From JBBSOK01 sp038259825 (lineage in GTDB: Bacteria; Bacteroidota; Bacteroidia; Flavobacteriales; Flavobacteriaceae), in NCBI GenBank assembly GCA_038259825.1, contig JBBSOK010000010.1, positions 1 through 37,534 on the forward strand: a stretch of DNA of 37,534 bases, read 5' to 3'. Shown here piece by piece: positions 14,744 through 23,468 of this stretch. Made by a program: the position numbers and the translations under genes. Within the stretch, counting starts at the first letter, position 1. Each line of letters begins with the position of its first letter. The notes under the pieces are model-generated. The model had not been told where the DNA came from, did not search any database, and worked only from the letters and a program-made list of their open reading frames with translations.

Positions 14744-16543
14744 ATGACACTTCAAGAAAACTTAGAAGCACAAATTAAAATAGCCGTTACCAACTTATAT
14801 GGCGCCAGTCTTGAAATGGTTGAATTTCAACCAACCCGCAAAGATTTTGAAGGAGATATAACTGTGGTTGTTTTCCCGATGTTGAGAGTCGTTAAAGGAA
14901 ACCCTGCGCAGATTGGAAAAGCTATTGGTAATTTTTTGGTTGAAAATGTTGACGAAGTTGAAAAATGTAATGTCGTTCAAGGTTTTTTAAACCTTGTTTT
15001 AAGGGATAGTTATTATTTACACTTCTTTCATTCGGTTGAGGATTTCTCAAAATATGGAAAGGGTAATAAAAGTGGAAATGCAGTAATGGTTGAGTATTCC
15101 TCTCCAAACACAAATAAACCCTTACACTTAGGTCATGTTAGAAATGTACTGTTAGGATATTCGGTTGCTGAAATTGAAAAAGCCGCTGGAAAAAAGGTTT
15201 ACAAAACGCAGATAATAAATGATCGTGGAATTCATATTTGTAAAAGTATGTTGGCTTGGTCAACCTTTGGAAATGGCGAAACTCCTGAAAACTCAAACTT
15301 AAAAGGCGATAAATTAGTTGGAAATTACTACGTAAAATTCGACAAAGAATATAAAAAGCAAATTGAAGTATTAAAAGCTGAAGGAAGTACCGAAGAAGAA
15401 GCAAAAGCGCAAGCACCGTTAATTCTTGAAGCACAAGAAATGCTCCGAAAATGGGAAGCAGGAGATGAAGAAATTGTTGCACTTTGGAATAAAATGAACG
15501 GTTGGGTTTATAAAGGTTTTGAGGAAACCTATAAATCCATAGGTGTAGATTTTGACTTTTATTATTACGAAAGCGATACCTATTTATTGGGAAAAGATAT
15601 AATTGAGGAAGGAATAAATAGTGAAGTCTTTTTTATGAAAGATGACGGCTCCGTTTGGTGCGATTTAACGGAAGATGGCCTAGATGAAAAACTTGTTTTG
15701 CGCAGTGATGGTACTGCAGTTTATATGACGCAGGATATCGGTACCGCAGTGCAACGTGTAAAAGACCATCCAGACGTTGGCGGTATGATTTATACTGTTG
15801 GAAACGAGCAAGATTACCACTTTAAAGTTCTTTTTCTGATACTGAAAAAGCTAGGTTACAAATGGGCAGAAAATCTATTCCATTTAAGTTACGGGATGGT
15901 AGATTTACCTTCAGGGAAAATGAAAAGCCGCGAAGGAACCGTTGTAGATGCAGATGATTTGATTACACAAATGACGGATACAGCTCGTAAAATTTCTGAA
16001 GAATTAGGAAAGATCGAAGATTTTTCAACTGAAGAAAAGGACAGACTCTACAAAATGATAGGACTTGGCGCTTTAAAGTATTACATACTAAAAGTAGATC
16101 CCAAGAAAAGAATTTTATTTAATCCTGAAGAAAGTGTAGATTTTCAAGGAAATACGGGGCCGTTTATTCAATACACCTACGCAAGGATTCAAAGTATTTT
16201 ACGAAAAGCATCGGAGGCTTCAATTGTAATTGATGGAGATAATTTGCTTGAGCTTGATATTAATTCAATCGAAATGAATGTTAAAGAAAAGGAGCTTATA
16301 AAAATAATCCAGCAATATCCAGAAATTATTCAACAAGCCGCTATTAATTACAGTCCGGCTTTAGTTGCCAATTATACGTATGATTTGGTTAAGGAATTTA
16401 ATAGTTTTTATCAAAACATTCCAATTTTAGCAACAGAAATAGAGATTGAAAAAATCTTTAGAGTGAAGCTTTCAAACGCTGTTGCGGAAATTATAAAGTC
16501 GGCTTTTAGTTTATTGGGAATTGAAGTTCCAGAGCGGATGTAA
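14744..16543 (+). CDS. argS: Arginyl-tRNA synthetase
   Basis: ArgRS charges tRNA-Arg with arginine using ATP. The 599-residue protein has the N-terminal tRNA-recognition domain (about 1-100), the class I HIGH-type motif in PNTNKPLHLGHVRN (HLGH at 128-131), the KMSKS-region equivalent MKSREGTVVDADDL (Met393-Arg396), and a C-terminal all-helical DALR anticodon-binding domain (from about 480, with NTGPFIQYTYARIQSI at the domain boundary). Length is normal. It is a single-gene unit with its own promoter. Its end is only 14 bases from the end of the converging receptor gene, with no hairpin between. Confidence 0.98.
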   Translation: MTLQENLEAQIKIAVTNLYGASLEMVEFQPTRKDFEGDITVVVFPMLRVVKGNPAQIGKAIGNFLVENVDEVEKCNVVQGFLNLVLRDSYYLHFFHSVEDFSKYGKGNKSGNAVMVEYSSPNTNKPLHLGHVRNVLLGYSVAEIEKAAGKKVYKTQIINDRGIHICKSMLAWSTFGNGETPENSNLKGDKLVGNYYVKFDKEYKKQIEVLKAEGSTEEEAKAQAPLILEAQEMLRKWEAGDEEIVALWNKMNGWVYKGFEETYKSIGVDFDFYYYESDTYLLGKDIIEEGINSEVFFMKDDGSVWCDLTEDGLDEKLVLRSDGTAVYMTQDIGTAVQRVKDHPDVGGMIYTVGNEQDYHFKVLFLILKKLGYKWAENLFHLSYGMVDLPSGKMKSREGTVVDADDLITQMTDTARKISEELGKIEDFSTEEKDRLYKMIGLGALKYYILKVDPKKRILFNPEESVDFQGNTGPFIQYTYARIQSILRKASEASIVIDGDNLLELDINSIEMNVKEKELIKIIQQYPEIIQQAAINYSPALVANYTYDLVKEFNSFYQNIPILATEIEIEKIFRVKLSNAVAEIIKSAFSLLGIEVPERM

Positions 16544-16557
16544 TAATTATTTGCCCA

Positions 16558-19065
16558 TCAATTAACAAATAATCTAAAAGTAAAATTAGGCGTAAAGCGA
16601 AGTGAAAGTTCATTAATTTCTTCAATCTCACCGTTGTTTATTCTATAATAATGGTTCAAAGTATTTTGCGTATTAAGTAAATTCCAAATTGAAATTCCTG
16701 CAAGCGCTTTTATCTTTTTACTAAAAGTAAAGTTATAAATGGCAGAAACATCTACCCTGAAAAAGTCTTTCAAGTTTGAATTGTTGGGAAAATCATATTG
16801 TATTCCTTCAGGTGTAATGTCATCGCTTAACAACAATGTTGCTGGTTTTCCAGTGTGCCAATTTATGCCGCCAGATATTTTAAATTTATTTAAGTTATAA
16901 TTCAATCCATAATTTACGGCATGTTTTATGTGTATGTTGTTTGGAAAAATCCTTGGCGTAAATGCATTAAAATTATAGCTATTGTCTGTAAAAGAATAAC
17001 TTAACCACGTATTCAAATTTTTATATTGTCTATTTAATAATACATCAATTCCAAAAATTGTATAATCTCCTATTTCACGTGCTTCTTCAAATTGATTTTG
17101 GAAACCTTGGCTTTGGCTTGTAATTCCATCTATTTTTTTTATATAACTATCTACACTTATCAGGTTGCCATTCTTTTTAAAAGTAACGCCGGCAGAAAAT
17201 TGTTTACTTTTTAAAATAGGTATACTTTCAGGCGAAGCTAAAACCCATCTTCTATTTTCAACCCCAAGAAAATCGGTTTGAAAATCGATATTTTGGGTTG
17301 TTGTTTGGCTTTTTAATTCCCCTAATAACTGAAGCGAAAAATTATTTAAAAAACGAGTGTTCAAGCTTAATCTTGGCTCAACCAAAACAACATTGAATTT
17401 GTTGATATGATTGGCGCGAATACCACCAATAATATTTGTTTTGAGTGAAGGCAAATTATATTGCATCTCTCCATATATGCTATTTGTCCGTAAAACTTGC
17501 TTATCACTTTGCTTGAAAAATGGATTATTTATTTCCTGAAAATTTTCAATTCCAGTTTCATTGAATTGATATCCTCCTTTCCACTTTATATTTGAATTAA
17601 GCGCATACATAGAGTTTACTTTTAGGCCAGATTCAATTACGTGATTTTCTTGAGATAAGGCTTGATTGTTCGGAATGTTGCTATTTATTGCTTTTAGTTT
17701 GTAGAGTGAGCCATAAGTTTGCGCTTCAAAAGTGAGCTTTTCATTCCATATTTTTTGGTAGAATAAACCTGCAGAAAGATTTTCTTGCGCTAAGTTGCTA
17801 TTTCTTGAAACGGGAAGATTTTCAACCAATCCAACTTCAGTAAAATCCACTTTATTTCCGAGCGTTATAAAATTAAATCTAAATACATCGGTTTTACTTG
17901 GCTTAAATAAAAGGCGTGCATCTACATCATAAAACGTGAAATCTACATTGGAAGGATTATCTTCCCGCCCAATCCCAACAACTTCGGTGTCTTGAAAAGC
18001 CTTTTGAAAATACGATGAATACGTAGGCGTTTCAATTATATTACTAATTGATTTTCTTCCCGAAAGTTGTAAGGACATTTTTTTGGAAATTGGTAAATCT
18101 ATAAATGCATCTGTACTTATAAGATTAAAACCCCAGCTTGTTTTTAGCGTGTTATTTAATTTTTGATCTGTCTCCATTGCTACAATTCCGGAAACACCAT
18201 CCCCATAAAACGCGCTACTACCATTTTTTGTAATAGTAACTTTATTAGTCAAATAAGGATTAAAAGCAGATATAAGTCCGAAGAAATGACCTGTTTGATA
18301 CATCTTTATTCCGTCCCAAAGGATTAATGTTTGGTCATTTGTACCACCGCGAATATTTATGTTAGAAACCGTTTCGTTAACGCTTAAAATGCCAGGAAGT
18401 GCTTGAATTGTTTTTAAGACATCTGGTTCAATCAAACCTGGTAAAATATCAAATTCATTGTAATCTATGGTTGTGCTGCCGTCAATATTTTGATTGATTC
18501 CCTTAGCTAAATAGTTGCGTAACAATACAGGTTGAAGCACTTCTGCAATATCAGAAAAATGTATTGTCTTACATTTTGAACCATCAAAATAGGTTGCTTC
18601 CAATGTCTTTGAACCGAAATCTACAGTTGAAATTTTGATGGATTCGTAATCATTTTTTAACAGAAGCTGAAACTGTTTTTCGCCAATAACTTTTATTTCT
18701 TGATATTGTGTTGTAATCGTATAATCTTGCAAAGATTGTATTTCATCTTTAAATTTGATTTTTCCGCAGATGTTTATCAAATTTTTTTTAAGTGAAACAG
18801 CTATTATATTTTCCGATAAAGTGTAAAAATTGAATAAGGTTTCAGACTCTAAAATTTGAAGTGATTGCGAAAGCGAGTTAGGCTGAATAAAGTTAACTCG
18901 ATGATTGGAAATATCCGTATCGCTATAATTGAATGTACAATTGAATTTGTTTTCAAGCTGTTTTAGAACATTTTGCAGAGGTATTTGGGCGGTTTTGTTT
19001 TGAGCAGAGATACTAAAACTTAAAAATAATAGGGCAACAATTGATGTTGAAATGTAGCTGGACAT
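16558..19065 (-). CDS. TonB-dependent outer-membrane receptor with N-terminal STN signalling domain
   Basis: An outer-membrane active transporter and likely signal sensor. The 835-residue protein has a signal peptide (about 1-21, ending SISAQ), an STN (secretin/TonB short N-terminal) domain at about 28-93 (IPLQNVLKQLENKFNCTFNY), a degenerate carboxypeptidase-like segment at about 97-190 (ICGKIKFKDEIQSLQDY), a plug at about 210-300 (TIQALPGILSVNETVSNINI, RGGTNDQTLILWDGI, SAFYGDGVSGIVAME), and a barrel ending in FTFRLFVN. No SusD-type partner gene is present. The gene starts 1 base after the fecR-like stop, so the two are translationally close, and the order sigma-fecR-receptor matches ferric-citrate-type systems. 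The ligand is unknown. Confidence 0.93.
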   Translation of the reverse strand: MSSYISTSIVALLFLSFSISAQNKTAQIPLQNVLKQLENKFNCTFNYSDTDISNHRVNFIQPNSLSQSLQILESETLFNFYTLSENIIAVSLKKNLINICGKIKFKDEIQSLQDYTITTQYQEIKVIGEKQFQLLLKNDYESIKISTVDFGSKTLEATYFDGSKCKTIHFSDIAEVLQPVLLRNYLAKGINQNIDGSTTIDYNEFDILPGLIEPDVLKTIQALPGILSVNETVSNINIRGGTNDQTLILWDGIKMYQTGHFFGLISAFNPYLTNKVTITKNGSSAFYGDGVSGIVAMETDQKLNNTLKTSWGFNLISTDAFIDLPISKKMSLQLSGRKSISNIIETPTYSSYFQKAFQDTEVVGIGREDNPSNVDFTFYDVDARLLFKPSKTDVFRFNFITLGNKVDFTEVGLVENLPVSRNSNLAQENLSAGLFYQKIWNEKLTFEAQTYGSLYKLKAINSNIPNNQALSQENHVIESGLKVNSMYALNSNIKWKGGYQFNETGIENFQEINNPFFKQSDKQVLRTNSIYGEMQYNLPSLKTNIIGGIRANHINKFNVVLVEPRLSLNTRFLNNFSLQLLGELKSQTTTQNIDFQTDFLGVENRRWVLASPESIPILKSKQFSAGVTFKKNGNLISVDSYIKKIDGITSQSQGFQNQFEEAREIGDYTIFGIDVLLNRQYKNLNTWLSYSFTDNSYNFNAFTPRIFPNNIHIKHAVNYGLNYNLNKFKISGGINWHTGKPATLLLSDDITPEGIQYDFPNNSNLKDFFRVDVSAIYNFTFSKKIKALAGISIWNLLNTQNTLNHYYRINNGEIEEINELSLRFTPNFTFRLFVN

Positions 19066-19066
19066 A

Positions 19067-19963
19067 TTATTTTTTTATAATCACGCTATTTTCTTGTATT
19101 TCGAATTGTAAATTTAGTGGAATTGTTAATTCTTCTAAACTAATTTTCAAGTTATTACTATTTATTTTACCCGTAAATAGACGATTACCATCTATGTTTT
19201 TATCCATAACAATTGTTTTACCGTAATGTATTTCTATTGCCGTAACAATTTTATCCAATGGTTTGCTTTTAAAAATAAAAGCATTAGAAACCCACATCGG
19301 CGCATCGATAAAAATTGGATAAGCCGTATCACTAATTTCAGGGCTAAATTCGAGTCCGGCGGTGAGTATTTGTTCACTGCCTTTTGTTTTCACCAAAACT
19401 TTACCTTCGTAACAACTTACCTTTAGATTGTTTTTAGCATCTACATTAAATTGAGTTCCTAATACTGAAACCGATGCATTTTCAGTTTTCACACTAAACA
19501 TTGAACCTTTGCTTACTTTAAAAAAAGCTTCACCAGTTAAAGACAAATTCCTTTCGGTCTCCCAAGAATCTTCATTAAAAGTAATAGTACTATTTTTAGT
19601 TAATAAGACTTCACTATTATCTGGAAGCGTATAAGCCATTTGGTTTGAATCTGCAGTAATAATAGTATTATATGTTTTAAAGAAAGTAAAATAAGAACCA
19701 AATAAAATGGCAACGGTTGCGGCAACGGCAAAAATTGCTCGCAATCTATTAACGGATTTCGTTTTTTCTGATTCTATTTTTTTGCGGATTGTAGCATAGG
19801 TCTCGTCTTCCCTAAAGGAAGGCGATTTAAAGTGGGCGGCATTATTAGCAATGTAGGCGTAATCTTCAAAATCATCAAAAGTTTTAAAAACGTTTAATTC
19901 TTCTTCGGTAATAGAGCCGTCTATCCACTTTTTAACCAATATGTTTTTTTCTGGTATATTCAT
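19067..19963 (-). CDS. FecR-family anti-sigma factor
   Basis: FecR-type proteins sit in the inner membrane, hold or activate the ECF sigma factor inside, and contact the receptor's STN domain in the periplasm. With the ATG at 19963 the product is 298 residues: a cytoplasmic N-terminal region (1-75), one membrane helix (about 76-95, AIFAVAATVAILFGSYFTFF), a FecR domain (about 105-200, with LPDNSEVLLTKNSTITF and LTGEAFFKVSKG), and a C-terminal DUF4974-like, STN-like domain (about 225-298, AFIFKSKPLDKIVTAIE). The frame extends to a TTG at 19978, but the ATG gives a normal N-terminus (MNIPEKNILVKKWIDGSI). It lies between sigma and receptor genes in one operon. Confidence 0.93.
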   Translation of the reverse strand: MNIPEKNILVKKWIDGSITEEELNVFKTFDDFEDYAYIANNAAHFKSPSFREDETYATIRKKIESEKTKSVNRLRAIFAVAATVAILFGSYFTFFKTYNTIITADSNQMAYTLPDNSEVLLTKNSTITFNEDSWETERNLSLTGEAFFKVSKGSMFSVKTENASVSVLGTQFNVDAKNNLKVSCYEGKVLVKTKGSEQILTAGLEFSPEISDTAYPIFIDAPMWVSNAFIFKSKPLDKIVTAIEIHYGKTIVMDKNIDGNRLFTGKINSNNLKISLEELTIPLNLQFEIQENSVIIKK

Positions 19964-20011
19964 TTTATTATAAAACAATTAAGTAGACAAAACTCCTACC
20001 TAAAATTAAAA

Positions 20012-20530
20012 CTACTGCATTCCTGTTATGTCTTCCTTAATTTTTTTGATTGCTGTGTAAATTCGTTTTTCTACAGCCTTTTGGCTTATGCCCAATATTT
20101 CTGAAATTTCTTTATGTTTTTTCCCTTCAACCTTGCTTAACATAAAAGCAACACGTTGCGCTTCAGTTAGATTTTCTAGTGCTTTTTTGTATTTTACTAG
20201 TTTTTCATCTGGTTCCTTAAAATGTTCTTGCGTAGTGTAAGTATCATTATTTTCCACCGTTTTGCTATATGCTAAAAGTACTTTGTTATGCTTCAATTCA
20301 TTTAAACTCAAATTTTTCGCGGTTACAAAAAGAAACCCCTTTGCTTTGTCGGGTTCAATGTCTTTACAGTTTTGCCATAACTTTACAAATGCTTCTTGTA
20401 TTTTGTCCTCAGTATTTAGTTGATTGCCAAACTTATAATACAGTATGTTGTGCAATTCTTTTGCAAATCTTTTATAAATTTGCTCAAAAATATGCTCGTC
20501 ACAAACAGTACTGAATAATTTTTTTGGCAT
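20012..20530 (-). CDS. ECF RNA polymerase sigma factor (FecI-like, sigma-70 family)
   Basis: The 172-residue protein has only sigma regions 2 and 4, as in ECF factors. Region 2 covers about 15-80 (YYKFGNQLNTEDKIQEAFVK, then LWQNCKDI) and region 4 about 115-165 (LTEAQRVAFMLSKVEGKKHK, then EISEILGISQKAVEKRI). It is the first gene of the minus-strand operon with the FecR-like protein (48 bases downstream from its stop to the ATG) and the receptor, so it should direct transcription in response to the receptor signal. Its promoter region (20531-20581, 51 bases) is shared with the divergent lipoprotein gene. Target promoters are not known. Confidence 0.93.
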   Translation of the reverse strand: MPKKLFSTVCDEHIFEQIYKRFAKELHNILYYKFGNQLNTEDKIQEAFVKLWQNCKDIEPDKAKGFLFVTAKNLSLNELKHNKVLLAYSKTVENNDTYTTQEHFKEPDEKLVKYKKALENLTEAQRVAFMLSKVEGKKHKEISEILGISQKAVEKRIYTAIKKIKEDITGMQ

Positions 20531-20581
20531 AGTCTGGTAGGAAATTTTTTAAGTAAGTTGTTTTAAGTTAAATACAATGTT

Positions 20582-21232
20582 ATGAAGAATTTTATTTTAA
20601 TAATGTGTCTATTGCTTCTAATTGCTTGTCAAAGAGAAGAATTTATTTTGGAAACTACACCAACCGAAGAGTCTTTTTTAGAGGATGCTCAACTTAAGGA
20701 GTTGGTAACTTTAATTGCTTTACACGATGGCTCATTTGATGATGTAATTGATAATTCTGATTGTTTTAGCATAAACTTCCCATATCAGATTTCTTATAAT
20801 AATGTTGTTTATAGCATTAATGGCAAAGACGATTTATCGGTTTTTGATGAAGCCGATTCTATTTTACCTATTTTCCCTATTACAGTTACATTCAGCAATC
20901 ATAAACAAATTGAAATCTTAAATTATGAAATGCTTTTAAATTTACAGAACAATTGTAACAATGGCCTTCTTTTAAATGATTTTATAGCGTGTGTAGATTT
21001 TAATTATCCTATGAATATTGCATTATTTAATTCTGAATCTGGTAATTTTTCTACTGTTATTTATGACCACGACAGAAAAACTTATCAATCTATTGAAGGG
21101 TATAATGCAAATACTTTGGCATCAATCCAATATCCAATAACGATAAATGTAAACCATAATTTAAATATTACTATTTCTAATAATGAAGAGTTAAAGTCTA
21201 CAATATTGCAATATAGACAAGTTTGTAACTAG
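20582..21232 (+). CDS. Lipoprotein with internal beta-type repeats, divergent from the sigma gene
   Basis: The 216-residue product has a lipoprotein signal (hydrophobic core then LLIAC, lipidated Cys16) followed by QREE, whose acidic pair may act as a Bacteroidota surface-export signal. After it, a motif of the type 'xFPhxhxh...hxI...L' recurs about four times: CFSINFPYQISYNN..., ILPIFPITVTFSNHKQIEIL, CVDFNYPMNIAL..., SIQYPITINVNHNLNITISN. The repeats often begin or end with Cys. I recall similar lipoproteins beside sigma/FecR/TonB-receptor genes in Flavobacteriaceae but know no function. Only 51 bases separate its ATG from the sigma gene, so regulation is likely shared. A terminator follows. 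Confidence 0.75.
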   Translation: MKNFILIMCLLLLIACQREEFILETTPTEESFLEDAQLKELVTLIALHDGSFDDVIDNSDCFSINFPYQISYNNVVYSINGKDDLSVFDEADSILPIFPITVTFSNHKQIEILNYEMLLNLQNNCNNGLLLNDFIACVDFNYPMNIALFNSESGNFSTVIYDHDRKTYQSIEGYNANTLASIQYPITINVNHNLNITISNNEELKSTILQYRQVCN

Positions 21233-21255
21233 GACAGTATCAGCAAAATTATTTC

Positions 21256-21289
21256 AGTGCCATTCGTTTTACTACGTATGGCACTTTTT
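21256..21289 (+). terminator. Rho-independent terminator after the repeat lipoprotein gene
   Basis: AGTGCCAT (21256-21263) pairs perfectly with ATGGCACT (21278-21285); after one T-T mismatch two more C-G pairs extend the stem. TTTTATTT follows. It separates the lipoprotein gene from the FAS1 gene, which therefore probably has its own promoter. Confidence 0.85.
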
Positions 21290-21363
21290 ATTTATACTTC
21301 AAACTGAATATCTTACAAAATCTTGAATAAAAGCTAGATGTTAAAAATTTGCTAAAAAAATAA

Positions 21364-21400
21364 TTTCCGGGGGAGTTTTGGTTTTGCAGTTGTTTTTATA
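21364..21400 (+). promoter_or_regulatory. Possible ECF-type promoter before the FAS1 gene
   Basis: The only GC-rich patch in the spacer, CCGGGGGAG at 21367-21375, lies about 55 bases before the FAS1 ATG, and no TAnnTTTG element is present nearby. ECF sigma factors use promoters unlike the housekeeping one, so this could be a target of the adjacent sigma factor. This is speculation from position and composition only. Confidence 0.2.
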
Positions 21401-21429
21401 GAAATGATAATTAACTCAAAACTTTTATT

Positions 21430-23274
21430 ATGAAAAATCTTTTAAAAATGACTCTTATTACCATCTTAGCTGTCTTCACGTTTTCGTGTAGCGATGATGA
21501 TGATTCAAATCCACCGCCAGTGGGCACAACAATTGCAGATTTTGTGGCTGCCAACCCAGACTTTTCATCACTTGGAGCAGCTTTGGAAAGAGCTGGATTG
21601 GATACAGTACTTTCTAATTCGGGTACTTTCACGGTATTTGCACCAAATAATGCTGCCTTTGCTGAATTTCTTTCCTCCAATGGATTTGCAAGTTTAAATG
21701 ATGTACCTGTTGATGTATTAACCAATACGTTATTAAATCATGTATTGGCAACAGTAAATACTTCTGACAATCTAGAAACTGGTTACGTAAACTCCCTAGC
21801 AACCTTTGCGGATACGGAAGCCAATCTAAGTTTATATATTGATACGTCTGCAGGCGTAAGAATCAACGGAATATCAAATGTTACCCAAGCAGATGTCCCT
21901 GCTAGTAATGGTGTAATACACGCAGTAGATACTGTTATTGCAATCCCTACAATAGTTACACAAGCTACTGCTAACACTGCAACATTTTCAGTATTGGTAG
22001 ATGCTTTAATAGCAGCTTCAGATAATTCTGTAGATTATGTGGCCCTATTATCTGGCACAGGTAATTCTCCATTTACCGTTTTTGCACCAACCAATACGGC
22101 ATTTGCAAATTTACTAACTGCCTTAGGTTTAACTAGTTTGGATGAAGTGCCAACTGCATTGTTACAAACTATTTTAAACTATCATGTGATTGCAGGCGCT
22201 AATGTTAGAGCAGAAGCTTTAACTGAAGGACAGACAGCAACTACGTTTCAAGGAGAAGATATTACAATTAGTTTAGAAGGAGGCCCAAAAATTATTGATG
22301 CAACAGGAATGGCTTCCAATATTATTGTTACCAACGTTCAAACAGGTAATGGAGTAGTTCACGCAATAGATAAAGTTTTATTACCGCAAGCAGCATTGGA
22401 TATTGTAAACCCAACAATTAGTGGTCTTGCTAGTATGACTCCAAGTTTATCTATTTTAACCCAGGCATTAAATATAACAGGGCTTAACGATGTTTTAAAC
22501 AATCGTGATGCGTCCTTTACGGTTTTCGCTCCAACAGATACCGCCTTCCAAAACTTTTTGACTGAAAATTCTATTCCTGGATTAGGAGATATTCCCGTGC
22601 CGGTATTAACACAAGTATTATTAAACCACGTATTAACTGGCGAATTTTTATCAAGTAGTTTTACAACATCTTACACTACAACATTGGCAACTTTTTCGGA
22701 TACCAATGCTAATTTAAGTTTGTATATAAATACTAGTAATGGCGTTAGATTAAATGGAGTTTCTCAAGTAGAAGGACCAGACGTTACTGCCGCAAATGGA
22801 GTTGTTCATATTGTAGATGGTGTTATTGCTTTGCCAACTGTAGTAACATTTGCTACTGCAGATCCCACTTTTAGTAGCTTGGTAGCTGCACTAACACGTG
22901 ATGATCAACCAGATTATGTAACAGTTCTTTCAACTCTTTTGGGTACAGATCCAGCACCATTTACCGTATTTGCGCCAACAAATGCTGCTTTTGACGATTT
23001 ACTTGTTGAATTGGGCGCAGGTGGTTTAGGTGATATTGATGGTGCAATACTAACGGCTGCTTTAAATACACACGTAATTCCAGGGGCTAATGTAAGAGCA
23101 GATCAATTAGTTTCTGGACCGGTTCCTACCTTGGGAGAGCCAGTTATAATTGATGCAGCAAATTCTACTGTAACAGATCCAAATGGTAGAGTAAGTAATA
23201 TTATAGTTGTAAATGTACAAGCCGCAAACGGTGTAGTTCACGCTATAGATAAAGTTTTGTTGCCTACACTATAA
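21430..23274 (+). CDS. Surface lipoprotein with four fasciclin (FAS1) domains
   Basis: FAS1 domains mediate adhesion or ligand binding outside the cell. The 614-residue product has a lipoprotein signal (FTFSC, Cys20) followed at once by SDDDD, an acidic export signal that in Bacteroidota sends lipoproteins to the cell surface. Four FAS1 domains follow at about 34-174, 182-320, 332-472 and 479-614. Each carries the H1-like TVFAPxNxAF (from 68, 216, 364 and about 513) and the H2-like NGVxHxVD (from 160, 307, 456 and about 600). Domains 1 and 3 resemble each other, as do 2 and 4, so a two-domain unit was duplicated. It neighbours the sigma/FecR/receptor locus and is a candidate output gene. Confidence 0.93.
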   Translation: MKNLLKMTLITILAVFTFSCSDDDDSNPPPVGTTIADFVAANPDFSSLGAALERAGLDTVLSNSGTFTVFAPNNAAFAEFLSSNGFASLNDVPVDVLTNTLLNHVLATVNTSDNLETGYVNSLATFADTEANLSLYIDTSAGVRINGISNVTQADVPASNGVIHAVDTVIAIPTIVTQATANTATFSVLVDALIAASDNSVDYVALLSGTGNSPFTVFAPTNTAFANLLTALGLTSLDEVPTALLQTILNYHVIAGANVRAEALTEGQTATTFQGEDITISLEGGPKIIDATGMASNIIVTNVQTGNGVVHAIDKVLLPQAALDIVNPTISGLASMTPSLSILTQALNITGLNDVLNNRDASFTVFAPTDTAFQNFLTENSIPGLGDIPVPVLTQVLLNHVLTGEFLSSSFTTSYTTTLATFSDTNANLSLYINTSNGVRLNGVSQVEGPDVTAANGVVHIVDGVIALPTVVTFATADPTFSSLVAALTRDDQPDYVTVLSTLLGTDPAPFTVFAPTNAAFDDLLVELGAGGLGDIDGAILTAALNTHVIPGANVRADQLVSGPVPTLGEPVIIDAANSTVTDPNGRVSNIIVVNVQAANGVVHAIDKVLLPTL

Positions 23275-23468
23275 GTTCGATTTAGTTTTTTTATTTGACT
23301 TTTAATATTAATACAGAATTTTTTATTTGAAAATTATATAATTCAAGAAATCAATTATGATAATCGAAGTGAAAAATTATGTTCTAAACACTTAGAAAGC
23401 TTAATTTTTTTATTTAAAGTGTACTCAAGGTCTTTTAAGCTTAGGTGTAAATGTTATACTAAAAATAA

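Noticed and set aside
15138..15482. Minus-strand frame of 114 codons inside argS
   Set aside because: It is antisense to well-conserved ArgRS sequence and has a Leu/Phe/Gln-biased composition typical of shadow frames.
21411..21725. Minus-strand frame of 104 codons over the start of the FAS1 gene
   Set aside because: It overlaps the lipoprotein signal and first FAS1 domain, which are clearly coding on the plus strand; the antisense product matches nothing known.
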